Shown here one piece after another: positions 1 to 8,873 of a stretch of DNA of 59,146 bases. Each line of letters opens with the position of its first letter. Position 1 is the first letter of the stretch. The translations under genes and the position numbers were made by a program. Source of the DNA: an uncultured candidate division Zixibacteria bacterium (lineage in GTDB: Bacteria; Zixibacteria; MSB-5A5; SM1-73); contig CAIVRH010000017.1 of assembly GCA_903908285.1 (NCBI GenBank), positions 1 through 59,146 on the forward strand. The letters are read 5' to 3'. The notes below the pieces were generated by a model. It had not been told where the DNA came from. It saw only the letters and a list, made by a program, of their open reading frames with translations, and did not search any database.

Positions 1-220
1 GACGAAGGATTAGATCAAAAAGGGCTAGATTGCGGAGCGAGTTAGAATTTCTTATCCAGAGGAGCGGAGCGACGAAGGATTAGATCAAAAAGGGCTAGAT
101 TGCGGAGCGAGTTAGAATTTCTAATCCTGAGGAGCAAAGCGACGAAGGATTAGATCAAAGAGGGCTGGGTTGCGCAGCGAGTTAGAATTTCTTATCCTGA
201 GGAGCAAAGCGACGAAGGAT
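1..220. repeat. 70-bp direct tandem repeat, about 3.1 copies
   Basis: Copies begin at positions 1, 71 and 141, and a fourth partial copy at 211, so the period is exactly 70 bp with only a few substitutions. Each junction carries an imperfect palindrome (54-80, 124-150, 194-220) of the form ATCCTGAGGAGC...GACGAAGGAT, resembling widely dispersed REP-like elements. The array starts at the window edge, so its full length is unknown. There are no unique spacers, so it is not a CRISPR. It runs directly into the GIY-YIG nuclease gene. Confidence 0.9.
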
Positions 221-277
221 CATATCGGAAGAAGTTCACGTAAACAGATAATCTACGATTCGGTTTTCTCAAGAAAA

Positions 278-571
278 ATGAAATGGTATTTCTATATACT
301 GAAATGTGTCGATAGTTCCTATTATTGCGGAATAACGAATGACCTTAAAGACAGACTAAGAGAGCACAATAGCGGAGAGGGTGCAAAGTACACAAAGACA
401 AGGTTACCTGTAGAAATGATCTACTTCGAGGAGTTTCCTGACAAGTCCTCTGCCTGTAAGCGCGAAATAGAAGTTAAGGGATGGAGTAGAAAGAGGAAAG
501 AGAGATTGGCTGAGAGTTTTCCTTTAAAAAACAGGTTTAGGACAAGCCTTAGCCCTTCGGACTCAGGATAA
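278..571 (+). CDS. GIY-YIG single-domain endonuclease (UPF0213/YhbQ-like)
   Basis: Small nuclease-fold protein of 97 residues. The N-terminus KWYFYILKC supplies the 'GIY' half and YYCGITNDL the 'YIG' half (with Cys where Val or Thr is usual), followed by the helix DRLREHNSG and the family block GAKYTKTR. A conserved REIEVKGWSR segment near residue 70 carries the expected catalytic Glu region. I chose ATG 278 because the family normally starts right at this strand; the frame stays open upstream only through the 70-bp repeat. The last residues (SLSPSDSG) are encoded by a palindrome-like sequence, so the C-terminus has probably been reshaped by a repeat. Stand-alone members have poorly known roles in DNA processing. 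The location next to REP-like repeats is notable. Confidence 0.88.
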   Translation: MKWYFYILKCVDSSYYCGITNDLKDRLREHNSGEGAKYTKTRLPVEMIYFEEFPDKSSACKREIEVKGWSRKRKERLAESFPLKNRFRTSLSPSDSG

Positions 572-959
572 ACTTCTCTCCCCGCCTCCAGTAAAACTGG
601 TTCACAGTTCACGGTTCGTGGTTCCACTCCCCACAAGAGAATTATATACATATTTCGGTTCGTAGTCTCATTCTTTCTGCTAAGAAAACGGTATACGGTT
701 CACGGATGAACCTAAAACCTAACACCTTTCACCTTAAAACTGCCTTCAAGTATTTCCAACAGATAATTCCTTCCTCTCGTTTTCCTTTCAGATTCGGCAA
801 AATCAAGATTCAGCGGGGTTTAGCACTTGGTTGGCTTTGCCGATATAGAGAATGTACCTTTTTTGAACAGAAGGGCTTTTGGCTTAACGTCAATGATGAT
901 AAAACGAGTCAAAAGCTAAACGAATTCTTCTAAAGGGGGACGGATGTAGGAAAGCTGAG
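572..959. other. Intergenic region with heptamer-periodic repeats
   Basis: No convincing gene. Two short degenerate arrays with a 7-bp period are present: 599-626 (ggttcac, agttcac, ggttcgt, ggttcca) and 686-706 (aaacggt, atacggt, tcacgga). An open frame at 706-933 has no recognisable domain and no good ribosome binding site. A purine-rich stretch (aggaaag) precedes the next gene at 960. Confidence 0.6.
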
Positions 960-1463
960 ATGGAAATATCCCGTTATTTAAAGCCCGAGCTGATCAAATT
1001 GGAGATGGACACTTATATTGAGTGCGATCCCGACTGCCAGCTTCATCCGGATAAAGTGCTGTGGCAAAGAAAAGAAGCGATTTTAGGTGAATTGGTCGAT
1101 CTTCTCGACAAATCCGGACGGGTGGGCAACAAGAAGAAACTGCTGATAGATTTTGTCAATCGGGAGAGGAAAGCCACCACCGGAATCGGGCATGGCATTG
1201 CCATACCCCATATCCGGACCATGCAGGCAAAAGAATTCCTGATGGGCTTTGCCCGATCGAAGGAGGGATATGATTTCGATGCTCTGGACGATCAGCCGGT
1301 TCACTTTTTTTTCGTGATGGCAGCACCGCCCTATGATGACACCCTGTATCTGAAAATCTTTAAAGCATTAGCCGAAATCCTGCGCTTCGATTACTTCCGG
1401 GAAGAACTTCTAAATATCACCTCTGAGTATGAGATAATCCGGGCGATCAAGAGAATGGAATAG
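960..1463 (+). CDS. PTS EIIA (PtsN/fructose-type) domain protein
   Basis: A 167-residue protein with an EIIA-type phospho-acceptor domain. The motif GIGHGIAIPH places the phosphorylatable histidine at about residue 84. A second conserved histidine lies in PVHFFFVM (about 115), followed by an ATPP-like loop (AAPPYDD) and the helical C-terminus KIFKALAEIL. The N-terminal 35 residues (with a CDPDC pair) are longer than in a minimal EIIA and are not recognised. No HPr, EI or permease gene is nearby, so a regulatory role like that of PtsN is more likely than sugar uptake, but this is inference. It precedes rpmB, which has its own promoter. Confidence 0.85.
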   Translation: MEISRYLKPELIKLEMDTYIECDPDCQLHPDKVLWQRKEAILGELVDLLDKSGRVGNKKKLLIDFVNRERKATTGIGHGIAIPHIRTMQAKEFLMGFARSKEGYDFDALDDQPVHFFFVMAAPPYDDTLYLKIFKALAEILRFDYFREELLNITSEYEIIRAIKRME

Positions 1464-1501
1464 ATCCACAGGTGAGAAGGGAAATCATACAAGAATAATC
1501 C

Positions 1502-1529
1502 TTGCTTTTTTCAAAAATAGGCGTATACT
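1502..1529 (+). promoter_or_regulatory. Sigma-70-type promoter for rpmB
   Basis: TTGCTT (1502-1507), a 16-bp spacer and TATACT (1524-1529). The expected start is near 1536, giving a leader of about 40 nt before rpmB. The 16-bp spacer matches other promoters in the window. Confidence 0.6.
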
Positions 1530-1578
1530 GCTTTAGCTTGTTGAAAGACATTTATGGATTTGGTGAAAGGAGGATCTA

Positions 1579-1770
1579 ATGTCGAAAGTATGCGAGATTT
1601 GCGGCAAGAAACCACTGTATGGGCATACCATCAGTCATGCCCATAACTTAAGTAATCGAAGATGGATTCCCAATCTGCAACATGTGCATGTAACCAAAAA
1701 GGGAAAACGAACCACCATCTCCGTTTGTTCCAGCTGCATGAAAGCGGGGAAGTTGGAGAATTTAAACTAA
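1579..1770 (+). CDS. rpmB: 50S ribosomal protein L28
   Basis: A 63-residue basic protein of the large ribosomal subunit. It begins MSKVCEICGKKP, continues through the family signature GHTISHAHNLSNRRW and PNLQ, and ends with VCSSCMKAGK. The CxxC pairs at both ends (C5/C8 and the CSSC near residue 51) mark the zinc-binding 'C+' form. AAGGAGG lies 7-8 nt upstream of the ATG. It stands alone (no rpmG), has its own promoter at 1502, and is followed by a clear intrinsic terminator. Confidence 0.97.
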   Translation: MSKVCEICGKKPLYGHTISHAHNLSNRRWIPNLQHVHVTKKGKRTTISVCSSCMKAGKLENLN

Positions 1771-1806
1771 GTAATCTCCGTACAATCCGAGTGATTCCTA
1801 TTTCTT

Positions 1807-1848
1807 AAACCAGCACCTGACCTAAGCCGGGTGCTGGTTTTTCGTTTA
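1807..1848 (+). terminator. Rho-independent terminator after rpmB
   Basis: An 11-bp perfect stem (AAACCAGCACC at 1807-1817 with GGTGCTGGTTT at 1830-1840), a 12-nt loop and a T-rich tail. It lies 37 nt after the rpmB stop. Confidence 0.88.
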
Positions 1849-1920
1849 GTTTATTTCTCCTAAATCAAACTCAATAATCATTCTTCCAAAAGGAGAGCTG
1901 GATCGAGGATAAATCTATTG

Positions 1921-3642
1921 TTAGTCCGGTAATTCCACCGATACCCTACGGGCTTCCTCAAACTCAGCTCTTAAGATATTTTTGCTCGCCGGGGAGTCGA
2001 TCAGATTCCAGGGGAGAACAGAATCCAAGTTCTTTGGCTTAAAAATAATCGGATCGGGATTTACACCCGCTTTTTTCCAGGCTTGAGCATAATTTAAATT
2101 TTCCTCAATCTTACAGAATAATCCCATCCCCACATTCCGGTTGCCCAAAGAGAATATACCCTGAAGAATCGCTCCCTTTAGACTCTTTCTTTCCAGACAG
2201 ACTCCCTTTAGATTCCTGATTCCCTCTCCAATCCTATTCAGCTTCTTCTTCAGTTCTGTTTCCGAATTCATGGTGCACCATTGAAAAGGGGTATGCGGTT
2301 TGGGGATGAAGGGATTGATGGAAAGGGTTATTCTCCTTATTCCAAGCCTATTTTTCTCACTGGTTTTTATCCGCTTGCTACCTGGCATGAAAATCTCATA
2401 CACCTCGTGAATTAGATCTACAATTCCGTCTATGTCCTCTTCTTCCTCATAGGGGAGACCGATAATAAAATATAATTTTAAATGCTGGATAAGGGCATCT
2501 TTTGCAATTTCTGCCGATTTCAAAACGGCGTCCTTATTAATGTTCTTCTTAATAATCTTCCACATCCTATCTGTTCCCACTTCCGGTGCCAGGGTGAGGG
2601 TCTTAAGCCCGGAATCGACCAGAATCTTGAGAAGTTTTGGGCTGAGCATATCTAACCGTAGAGAGGACGTTCCGATTTCAAAACCATCGCGATGAAGAAT
2701 TTGGCAGATATCTTCTAAATCCGGATGGTCCGATATAACCGCCCCAACCAATCCTATATGGGTACTGCCCTGCGCATATTTTTCCACTTGCGAGAGGATG
2801 GATTCCTTCTTATAAAGCCTGCAAGGTTGATTGATGTGTCCGGCAGCGCAAAAACGGCATCCCCAAACGCATCCTCTGCCAGTCTCTACCAGAAGCGAAT
2901 TCCTGAAATGGGCATAAGGTGAAATAACCGGAGAAAACGTCTCGATTTCCTCCAGCTTCATCTTTCTTCTTTCTACCATCTGGGGAACACCGCTTCTGAT
3001 ATTTATCTTTTGGATGCAGCCATTATCATGATAACTGACATTATAGAATTGAGGTACATATAATCCTTTTATTCCGGAGAGTTGCAGCAGGATCTCCTCC
3101 TTTGATTTTCTCTCTGCCATAAGATTCTGGCACTGCTCCACAAATTCCAGTATGGCTTCTTCGGCTTCGCCCATGAACAGACAGTCGAAAAAAGGGGCTA
3201 GGATTTCGGGGTTCAAAGTCGGTGCTACCCCGCCGGCAACGAGTAAGGGGGATTTTGCTTTTCTTGCGGAAGATAGAAGGGAAATACGGGAAGATTTTAA
3301 CAGTTCCAAAACATTTGGATAGTCCAGCTCGAACGGAATGGAGAAGGCGACCAGATCGAAATCTTTGATGTTGCGATTTGATTCCAAAGTTCTAGTCCCT
3401 CCGTAAGGAGGAAAGTCGAATAAGAAGAAACGCTCACAAACCACCTGATCCATCTGATTGAGCAAGCGATAGATCGTCTGAAAGCCGAGGTTGGACATGC
3501 CCACTTCGTATGAGTTGGGAAAGCCCAAAGCAACTCGGAAGGCATTCGACTTTCTGGAATACTTTCCAGTTTTAATCGGGACTAAGCTTTTTTCCGAAAA
3601 AAGAAGTTTCTCCCTAAGGATTGCGAAATTTTTCGACTTCAT
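1921..3642 (-). CDS. B12-binding-domain radical SAM protein (TIGR03960-like)
   Basis: A 573-residue radical SAM enzyme of unknown reaction. The N-terminal part has the FPNSYEVGMSNLG block typical of the TIGR03960 family and a cobalamin-binding-like Rossmann region (VAGGVAPTLNPE, about 135-149). The [4Fe-4S] motif CxxxCxxC is at C258, C262 and C265, preceded by ETGRG. The C-terminal part contains LSINPFIPKPHTPFQW, also typical of the family. Many relatives sit beside or are fused to a DUF2344 protein linked to tRNA or rRNA modification; no such domain is visible here. ATG 3642 has a purine-rich upstream stretch, and a promoter lies at 3697-3725. Confidence 0.85.
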   Translation of the reverse strand: MKSKNFAILREKLLFSEKSLVPIKTGKYSRKSNAFRVALGFPNSYEVGMSNLGFQTIYRLLNQMDQVVCERFFLFDFPPYGGTRTLESNRNIKDFDLVAFSIPFELDYPNVLELLKSSRISLLSSARKAKSPLLVAGGVAPTLNPEILAPFFDCLFMGEAEEAILEFVEQCQNLMAERKSKEEILLQLSGIKGLYVPQFYNVSYHDNGCIQKINIRSGVPQMVERRKMKLEEIETFSPVISPYAHFRNSLLVETGRGCVWGCRFCAAGHINQPCRLYKKESILSQVEKYAQGSTHIGLVGAVISDHPDLEDICQILHRDGFEIGTSSLRLDMLSPKLLKILVDSGLKTLTLAPEVGTDRMWKIIKKNINKDAVLKSAEIAKDALIQHLKLYFIIGLPYEEEEDIDGIVDLIHEVYEIFMPGSKRIKTSEKNRLGIRRITLSINPFIPKPHTPFQWCTMNSETELKKKLNRIGEGIRNLKGVCLERKSLKGAILQGIFSLGNRNVGMGLFCKIEENLNYAQAWKKAGVNPDPIIFKPKNLDSVLPWNLIDSPASKNILRAEFEEARRVSVELPD

Positions 3643-3696
3643 TTTAATCCAATAAGATACAGATTTTGTGTCGATACCCAGAAAAGAATCATTCGT

Positions 3697-3725
3697 AAAT
3701 TAACCCTCTACTTAATCATTGTCAA
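3697..3725 (-). promoter_or_regulatory. Sigma-70-type promoter for the radical SAM gene
   Basis: On the minus strand TTGACA (3725-3720), a 17-bp spacer and TAATTT (3702-3697). The leader to the start codon would be about 50 nt. Confidence 0.5.
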
Positions 3726-3878
3726 ATCATTTAAGACCACACTCTTTAAATGCTAGAACTCTCGCAATTAATAACGCATTTGTGCAATTCCTTAATAATC
3801 CTTAGTTGTACTTAATAAGATAAATTAAAACTTAAACGGGGTGCAATGAATTACGAGTTTTAATATCAGTTTAGATAC

Positions 3879-3906
3879 TTGACAAAAATGGTTTCGCCAT
3901 TATCTT
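3879..3906 (+). promoter_or_regulatory. Sigma-70-type promoter upstream of the serpin
   Basis: TTGACA (3879-3884), a 16-bp spacer and TATCTT (3901-3906), the same layout as the tRNA-Lys promoter at 25734. The 5' leader would be about 220 nt. An overlapping TATAAT-like run follows at 3907-3913. Confidence 0.5.
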
Positions 3907-4131
3907 ATATAATGGAATCACTTGCAACTTGTTAATGGCTGAAACAAAAATTGGCATATTGTTTGTTTACATATTAGGGACGAATCTTAAAGAGACTGTT
4001 TAGCGGATGTGGTTGACATAATATATATGTATTAGCAGTAATAGATCAAAGCCCTGAAAGGATGTGACTAAAACAAAATCAATTCTATTAAGAATAGAAA
4101 TTAGGATAACTTAGACGAGGAGGGGAGTGTC

Positions 4132-5382
4132 ATGTTTAAAAAGTCAAATCTAATTATAGTTTTTTTGATCTGCATTATATTGATGCAATGCTCAAAGAAA
4201 AATCCCACCAAAACTTTAACTCCCGAGAATAAACCTTCAATTGATTTGGCCTCCGCCGAAAAAAGTCTATTGCAATCGGACAACAAATTCGGGCTGAAAC
4301 TGTTCCAAGAGGTAGTAAGGCAAGAGAAAGATAAGAATGTTTTCATCTCTCCCTTGAGTGTTTCCATGGCATTAGGTATGACCTATAACGGAGCCAACGG
4401 AAGCACGCAAGAGGCGATGCAGAAGACCCTGGAGCTGAATGGATTAACCTTGCAGGAGGTGAATGAATCATATCAGCATCTTATAGGGTTTTTATCGGGG
4501 CTCGATCCCAAGGTGCAATTTCAAATAGCCAATTCCATCTGGTACCGCCAGGGTTGGACGTTTGAAGAGGAATTCATCGATCTGAATAGAACCTATTTCA
4601 ATGCCGCAGTGAAGGGAATGGACTTTGACGATCCGGGTGCGGCAGATACGATCAATGCGTGGGTAAGTGAGAATACCAACGGGAGAATACAAACAATTGT
4701 GGATCCTCCGATTGATCCTTCGCTGGTCATGTTTCTGATCAACGCCATCTATTTCAAGGGTGCCTGGACTTACCAATTCGATAAGAACGCAACGACAGAT
4801 TGGTTGTTTTATCTGCCCAACGGGTCTACCGTACCTTGCCGGCTGATGGGGCAGAAAAGTGAATACCCATACTATGAGAATAGTGATTTTCAGCTGGTTA
4901 ATCTACCCTATGGCGAGGGGGATTTCAGTATGCTGATTTTTCTTCCGAGGGAAGGTAAGAAAGTGGATGATTTAATAGGGCAATTCAACCAGGAAAATTT
5001 AAGTTACTGGTTGAGTTGTTTGCATAGTGATTCCGGTAAAGTTTTCCTTCCAAAATTCACACTGGAATATGATCTACTGTTGAATGATGCTCTTAAAGCA
5101 TTGGGGATGACCGTCGCCTTTGATCCGGATCAGGCTGATTTTACCAAGATACACAAAGAAGGTGGTCTATACATCAGCAGAGTGAAACATAAAACCTTTG
5201 TGGAGGTAAACGAGGAAGGTACAGTGGCAGCCGGAGTGACTTCCGTCGGGATGGAATTGTCTGCGGATCTACCATCGAATTATTTTGAGTTTCTAGCAGA
5301 TCGACCCTTTATATTCCTGATTAGAGAAAACCTATCCGCAACGATACTCTTCATCGGGAAAATCGTGGAACCTACCTTATAA
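4132..5382 (+). CDS. Serpin-family protease inhibitor, lipoprotein
   Basis: A 416-residue serpin. The N-terminus is a lipoprotein signal (hydrophobic residues 7-19, lipobox LMQC with Cys20), so it is probably anchored in a membrane facing outside the cytoplasm. Family blocks follow: NVFISPLSVSMALGM (69-83), FLINAIYFKGAW (201-212), and the C-terminal RPFIFLIRE and LFIGKIVEP. The reactive-loop hinge EEGTVAAGVT (361-370) keeps the small residues needed for loop insertion, so it should be inhibitory. Counting from the hinge puts P1 near Ser377 (Leu376-Ser377-Ala378), which suggests an elastase- or chymotrypsin-like target, but this is uncertain. No target protease is adjacent. It may protect the cell from its own or foreign proteases. 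Confidence 0.95.
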   Translation: MFKKSNLIIVFLICIILMQCSKKNPTKTLTPENKPSIDLASAEKSLLQSDNKFGLKLFQEVVRQEKDKNVFISPLSVSMALGMTYNGANGSTQEAMQKTLELNGLTLQEVNESYQHLIGFLSGLDPKVQFQIANSIWYRQGWTFEEEFIDLNRTYFNAAVKGMDFDDPGAADTINAWVSENTNGRIQTIVDPPIDPSLVMFLINAIYFKGAWTYQFDKNATTDWLFYLPNGSTVPCRLMGQKSEYPYYENSDFQLVNLPYGEGDFSMLIFLPREGKKVDDLIGQFNQENLSYWLSCLHSDSGKVFLPKFTLEYDLLLNDALKALGMTVAFDPDQADFTKIHKEGGLYISRVKHKTFVEVNEEGTVAAGVTSVGMELSADLPSNYFEFLADRPFIFLIRENLSATILFIGKIVEPTL

Positions 5383-5385
5383 ATA

Positions 5386-5441
5386 CAGGGTCCAGGGTCA
5401 GGATATTAGGAGCAAGGGAACAGGGACGAAGGACGAGGACC
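5386..5441. repeat. Degenerate 7-bp tandem repeat (cagggtc type)
   Basis: Eight consecutive heptamers, such as cagggtc, cagggtc, aagggaa, cagggac, gaaggac and gaggacc, lie right after the serpin stop codon. The word family matches the array inside cusB at 31165. Confidence 0.7.
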
Positions 5442-5490
5442 AGAATTAACCTATAGGAGCTGGAATTTATCCCGCTCCTGAACTCTCCTG

Positions 5491-5526
5491 AAAAAAGTCC
5501 CCCCACGTATCGTGAGGGGACTTTTT
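5491..5526. terminator. Bidirectional intrinsic terminator (serpin / ftsZ)
   Basis: A hairpin with arms AAAAAGTCCCC and GGGGACTTTTT, plus inner CACG/CGTG pairing. A-runs on one side and T-runs on the other let it work on both strands. It lies between the convergent serpin gene and the end of the division cluster. A separate hairpin with a GGAATTTATCC core is at 5455-5478. Confidence 0.85.
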
Positions 5527-5622
5527 ATTGGTGAGTAAATCGAACTGAAGGATGGTTAGTGGTTATTTTTTCAATTTAATAAGCTCCGGATCAAGTTGAA
5601 GTTTGATACTCTACAGATTTTC

Positions 5623-6768
5623 CTACCCTCCGTTTTGTTTTCTCAAGAAGGTGGGAACCTCCCAATCATCCGCAGGATAGGACGACACCTTGCTTTTTTC
5701 GAAGACCCGGGAAGAATCGCTGTAGACCTCTTTTACTTTTCCGCTCTTCTCGAAACCGAGCTTGCGGGAAAACAGGTCGGAGCCAAACTCACTGTCCAGA
5801 TCATGATTGCCGTTGCCGAATCCGGTGGCGATCACCGTCACTCGGATCTGATCCTGTAAAGACTCATCTATTACCGCACCGAAGATGATGTTGGCATCCG
5901 ATCCGGCGGCTTCGGTGATTAAGCTGGCAGCCTCATTCACTTCCAAAAGGCTCATATTGCTGTTTCCGGTGATATTGATCAAAACCGCCTTGGCTCCGTT
6001 GATGGAGACGTTATCCAAAAGCGGACTGGAGATGGCCTGGGTGGCGGCTTCCCTGGCCCGATTTTCTCCGCTTCCGCAGCCGATACCCATCAGCGCATCA
6101 CCCATCTCCGCCATCACCGTTTTGACGTCTGCAAAATCGAGATTGATCAATCCGGGAACGGTAATCAGCTCGGAGATACCCTTGGTGGCTTGGAGTAGGA
6201 TCCCATCCGCCATGCGAAAAGCATCCACAAATTTGGTATCGGGGGTGGCCAGTCCCAAAAGTCTCTGGTTGGGGATGACGATCAGCGTGTCCACCTTCCC
6301 TTTCAGCTCCTCGATTCCCAGATGAGCCCGAATCAGTCTCTTTTTCCCTTCGAATTCGAAGGGTTTGGTTACGATCCCGATGGTCAAAGCTCCTTGTTCT
6401 TTGGCGATCTCAGCCGCCACCGGACAGGCGCCCGTGCCGGTGCCCCCGCCCATGCCGGCAGTGACAAAAACCATGTCCGACCCCTGAAGCGATTCTGCCA
6501 CCAGGTCCCGATCCTCCTCGATTGCCTTTCTGCCGATGTCCGGGTTGGCTCCCGCCCCCAATCCTTTGGTCAGACGGGATCCGATTTGCACTCGGCGGGT
6601 GGCTTTGCAGTTCTCCAGATCCTGCATGTCGGTGTTTATGGAAATAAATTCCACTCCGGAAAGTCCGGCATCGATCATCCGGTTTATGGCATTTCCACCA
6701 GCGCCACCAACGCCTATCACCTTCATCTTGGCGCAGTTTTCATAGTTGGAATCCAACTCAAAGACCAT
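5623..6768 (-). CDS. ftsZ: Cell division protein FtsZ
   Basis: Tubulin-like GTPase that forms the cytokinetic ring; 381 residues, the usual length. Seen are the nucleotide-binding [14 protein letters not shown] (18-31), the tubulin signature GGGTGTG (107-113), the T7 synergy-loop region [11 protein letters not shown], and a C-terminal tail ending [12 protein letters not shown]. That tail matches the conserved peptide that binds FtsA. It is the last gene of the minus-strand dcw cluster, 23 nt after ftsA, and is followed by the terminator at 5491-5526. Confidence 0.99.
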   Translation of the reverse strand: MVFELDSNYENCAKMKVIGVGGAGGNAINRMIDAGLSGVEFISINTDMQDLENCKATRRVQIGSRLTKGLGAGANPDIGRKAIEEDRDLVAESLQGSDMVFVTAGMGGGTGTGACPVAAEIAKEQGALTIGIVTKPFEFEGKKRLIRAHLGIEELKGKVDTLIVIPNQRLLGLATPDTKFVDAFRMADGILLQATKGISELITVPGLINLDFADVKTVMAEMGDALMGIGCGSGENRAREAATQAISSPLLDNVSINGAKAVLINITGNSNMSLLEVNEAASLITEAAGSDANIIFGAVIDESLQDQIRVTVIATGFGNGNHDLDSEFGSDLFSRKLGFEKSGKVKEVYSDSSRVFEKSKVSSYPADDWEVPTFLRKQNGG

Positions 6769-6791
6769 GACTCCTCCCTCTTCTTTTAGGA

Positions 6792-8018
6792 TTATAGATA
6801 TTGACCAAATATATTTTTCATTTTATGAAACCAGCCTTTTCCCTTCATATGACTACTTACTTTTCCTTCTCTTATCTGTTCTGCCCCATATAGTATCAAA
6901 CCTATCCCGGTAGCATAAATGGGACTGGAGGCATTTTCTTCCAGACCATCTACCCCTTGCGGTTTTCCTGCACGTACCGGCATATCGAATATCTTTTCCG
7001 CCAGCTGCACCACCCCTTCCATCAGCGATCCTCCGCCGGTCAGAACGATCCCGGTGGCAAGCAGATCATAGTAGTTGCTCTTCTTCATCTCCTGCCGGGT
7101 GAGGCTGAATATCTCCTCCATCCTCGGCTCGATTATTGCTGCCAGGACATTTCGGGAAATCCGCTTGGGTTCTCCTCCCCCTACGGCAGGCACTTCAATC
7201 ATCTCGTCCGAGTCTACCAGACTGGTCATGGCCGAGCCATAGACTTTTTTGATCTCCTCCGCCTGATCCACCGGGGTTCTTAACCCGATAGCCAAATCGT
7301 TAGTGACGTTTTTTCCTCCCATGCCCACCACCCCGGTATGCCGGATGGAGCCGTCAAAAAAGATAGCAAAATCGGTGGTGCCACCACCCAAATCCAGTAC
7401 CGCTACTCCCAATTCCTTTTCGTCCGGAGAAAGGAGGGCATAACTGGAAGCCAATGGTTGAAGCACCAGATCTTCTATCTCCAATCCCGCTTTCTTGACG
7501 CCGCGGTAGATGTTCTGGGCGGCAGTAACCGCGCCGGTGACTATATGAACTTCCGTCTCCAATCTAACTCCAACCATGCCCACCGGATCTTTGATGCCGG
7601 ATTGATCGTCCACCGTGAACTCCTGGGGTAGAACGTGTATTATCTCCCGATCCATGGGCAGAGCCACGGTTTTGGCAGCTTCGATCACCTTATCCACATC
7701 CATTGATGTTATCTCCCGGTCGGAACGGGAGACCGCGATCACCCCCCGGCTGTTGATGCTGCGGATATGGTCTCCGGCTATCCCGGCAAAGACCGAATCC
7801 ACTTTTACCCCCGCCACCATCTCCGCATCCTCCACCGCAGATGCGATGGACTCCACGGTTTTCTCCAGGTTGATGACCACGCCCCTTTTAAGACCTTCCG
7901 ACGGGCTGGTGCCGATGCCGATCAATTTGGGCTTTTCCGAACCATCCCATTCCGCAATGATGGCGGCGACTTTGGTGGTGCCTATGTCTAAACCGACTAT
8001 TCTGATTTCACCTGCCAT
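6792..8018 (-). CDS. ftsA: Cell division protein FtsA
   Basis: Actin-like ATPase that tethers FtsZ to the membrane; 408 residues. It begins [18 protein letters not shown] (phosphate-1 region) and has the phosphate-2 motif [13 protein letters not shown] and the adenosine motif [13 protein letters not shown]. The last residues [14 protein letters not shown] form the amphipathic membrane-targeting helix. The gene starts 2 nt after ftsQ ends, implying translational coupling, and precedes ftsZ. Confidence 0.98.
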   Translation of the reverse strand: MAGEIRIVGLDIGTTKVAAIIAEWDGSEKPKLIGIGTSPSEGLKRGVVINLEKTVESIASAVEDAEMVAGVKVDSVFAGIAGDHIRSINSRGVIAVSRSDREITSMDVDKVIEAAKTVALPMDREIIHVLPQEFTVDDQSGIKDPVGMVGVRLETEVHIVTGAVTAAQNIYRGVKKAGLEIEDLVLQPLASSYALLSPDEKELGVAVLDLGGGTTDFAIFFDGSIRHTGVVGMGGKNVTNDLAIGLRTPVDQAEEIKKVYGSAMTSLVDSDEMIEVPAVGGGEPKRISRNVLAAIIEPRMEEIFSLTRQEMKKSNYYDLLATGIVLTGGGSLMEGVVQLAEKIFDMPVRAGKPQGVDGLEENASSPIYATGIGLILYGAEQIREGKVSSHMKGKGWFHKMKNIFGQYL

Positions 8019-8020
8019 TT

Positions 8021-8869
8021 TTAGCCTCTCTTATTCTTTAGATGTTTGCCCATTTTATCGGAGGAATGTCGGGCGCTGTCTGATTCCGCGGAAGCATTCT
8101 TCGAGGATCGGGTGAGCACTACCTGATCGTCGAATCTTAGATCCAAACACAAAAGCTCCTCGATTTTTTCCTCGGCACCGAGTATGGTTTTAACCCGGTT
8201 CCATTTTTTTTCAAAATCACCCGGACCCAACAACACCTTATTCCCGAAGGGGAGCAGATACAAATTCACGTTGGGTGCATCCGCCAGGTTAATTTCCGCC
8301 AAAAGCTTGATCGCATCCGGGTCTTTTTTCATCAGCATCCGGTAAAATTCCAATCCCTTTTTAGCTTTGTAATTATCATACCGTTGATAGGGTTCAAGCG
8401 GACAGTGTAAAGCGGCATCGGTTTCCTTGGGATCTATACCGCTTACTATGGGCAGGTCATGGGAAAGATCGTCTTGGTCCAAAGGCAGGATCTCCTGATC
8501 TATGGACAAGCCATAGAATCCATAATCCCGGGCGCCGGGAAGGATGGCAGATAGACTGATCCACAGGACCGGGGTCTTCTCTTCCACTTCTATGGAGATC
8601 AAGCCGGGAAGAATCCTTCCTACCTTCGCGCTTTTCAGCCGGATATCCTCCAGCAATTTTTCCCGGATACTTTCTGGTTTTACGCTGAAGATGTTCTTAC
8701 CCATGCACCAGGATACCTTTTTTTTAAGCTCATCCGGAGGGATTTTTCCGGTACCTTTTATCCGGATTTCCGCCACTTTGTAACCCGGGGAATAATAGGC
8801 ATAAAGGTAGGTTCCTCCGAAAATCAGGATGAGCAGCGTCAAAATCAGAAAAGGTATTTTCTTCTTCAC
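8021..8869 (-). CDS. ftsQ: Cell division protein FtsQ/DivIB
   Basis: A 282-residue bitopic membrane protein of the divisome. A single N-terminal membrane helix (about 5-26) is followed by a POTRA-like domain (YKVAEIRIKGTGKIPPDEL, 30-48) and the IRLKSAKVGRILPGLISIEV strand typical of FtsQ. The C-terminal beta domain ends with LDLRFDDQVVLT. The last 25 residues are polar and low in complexity. Position between murC and ftsA supports the call. The start lies 4 nt after murC ends. Confidence 0.9.
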   Translation of the reverse strand: MKKKIPFLILTLLILIFGGTYLYAYYSPGYKVAEIRIKGTGKIPPDELKKKVSWCMGKNIFSVKPESIREKLLEDIRLKSAKVGRILPGLISIEVEEKTPVLWISLSAILPGARDYGFYGLSIDQEILPLDQDDLSHDLPIVSGIDPKETDAALHCPLEPYQRYDNYKAKKGLEFYRMLMKKDPDAIKLLAEINLADAPNVNLYLLPFGNKVLLGPGDFEKKWNRVKTILGAEEKIEELLCLDLRFDDQVVLTRSSKNASAESDSARHSSDKMGKHLKNKRG

Positions 8870-8873
8870 CGGA

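Larger units (their letters stand above)
3643..4131. other. AT-rich divergent intergenic region
   Basis: It separates the radical SAM gene (minus) from the serpin gene (plus). It holds the promoter at 3697-3725, a strong candidate at 3879-3906 for the serpin and a second TTGACA at 4013-4018 without a convincing -10. AGGAGGGG precedes the serpin ATG. No gene or structured RNA was recognised. Confidence 0.5.

Noticed and set aside
1-220. CRISPR array
   Set aside because: The repeats are contiguous 70-bp direct copies without unique spacers and no cas genes are nearby.
706-933. 75-codon open frame as a small gene
   Set aside because: No domain, no good ribosome binding site, and its start lies at the edge of a heptamer array; amino-acid composition is not gene-like.
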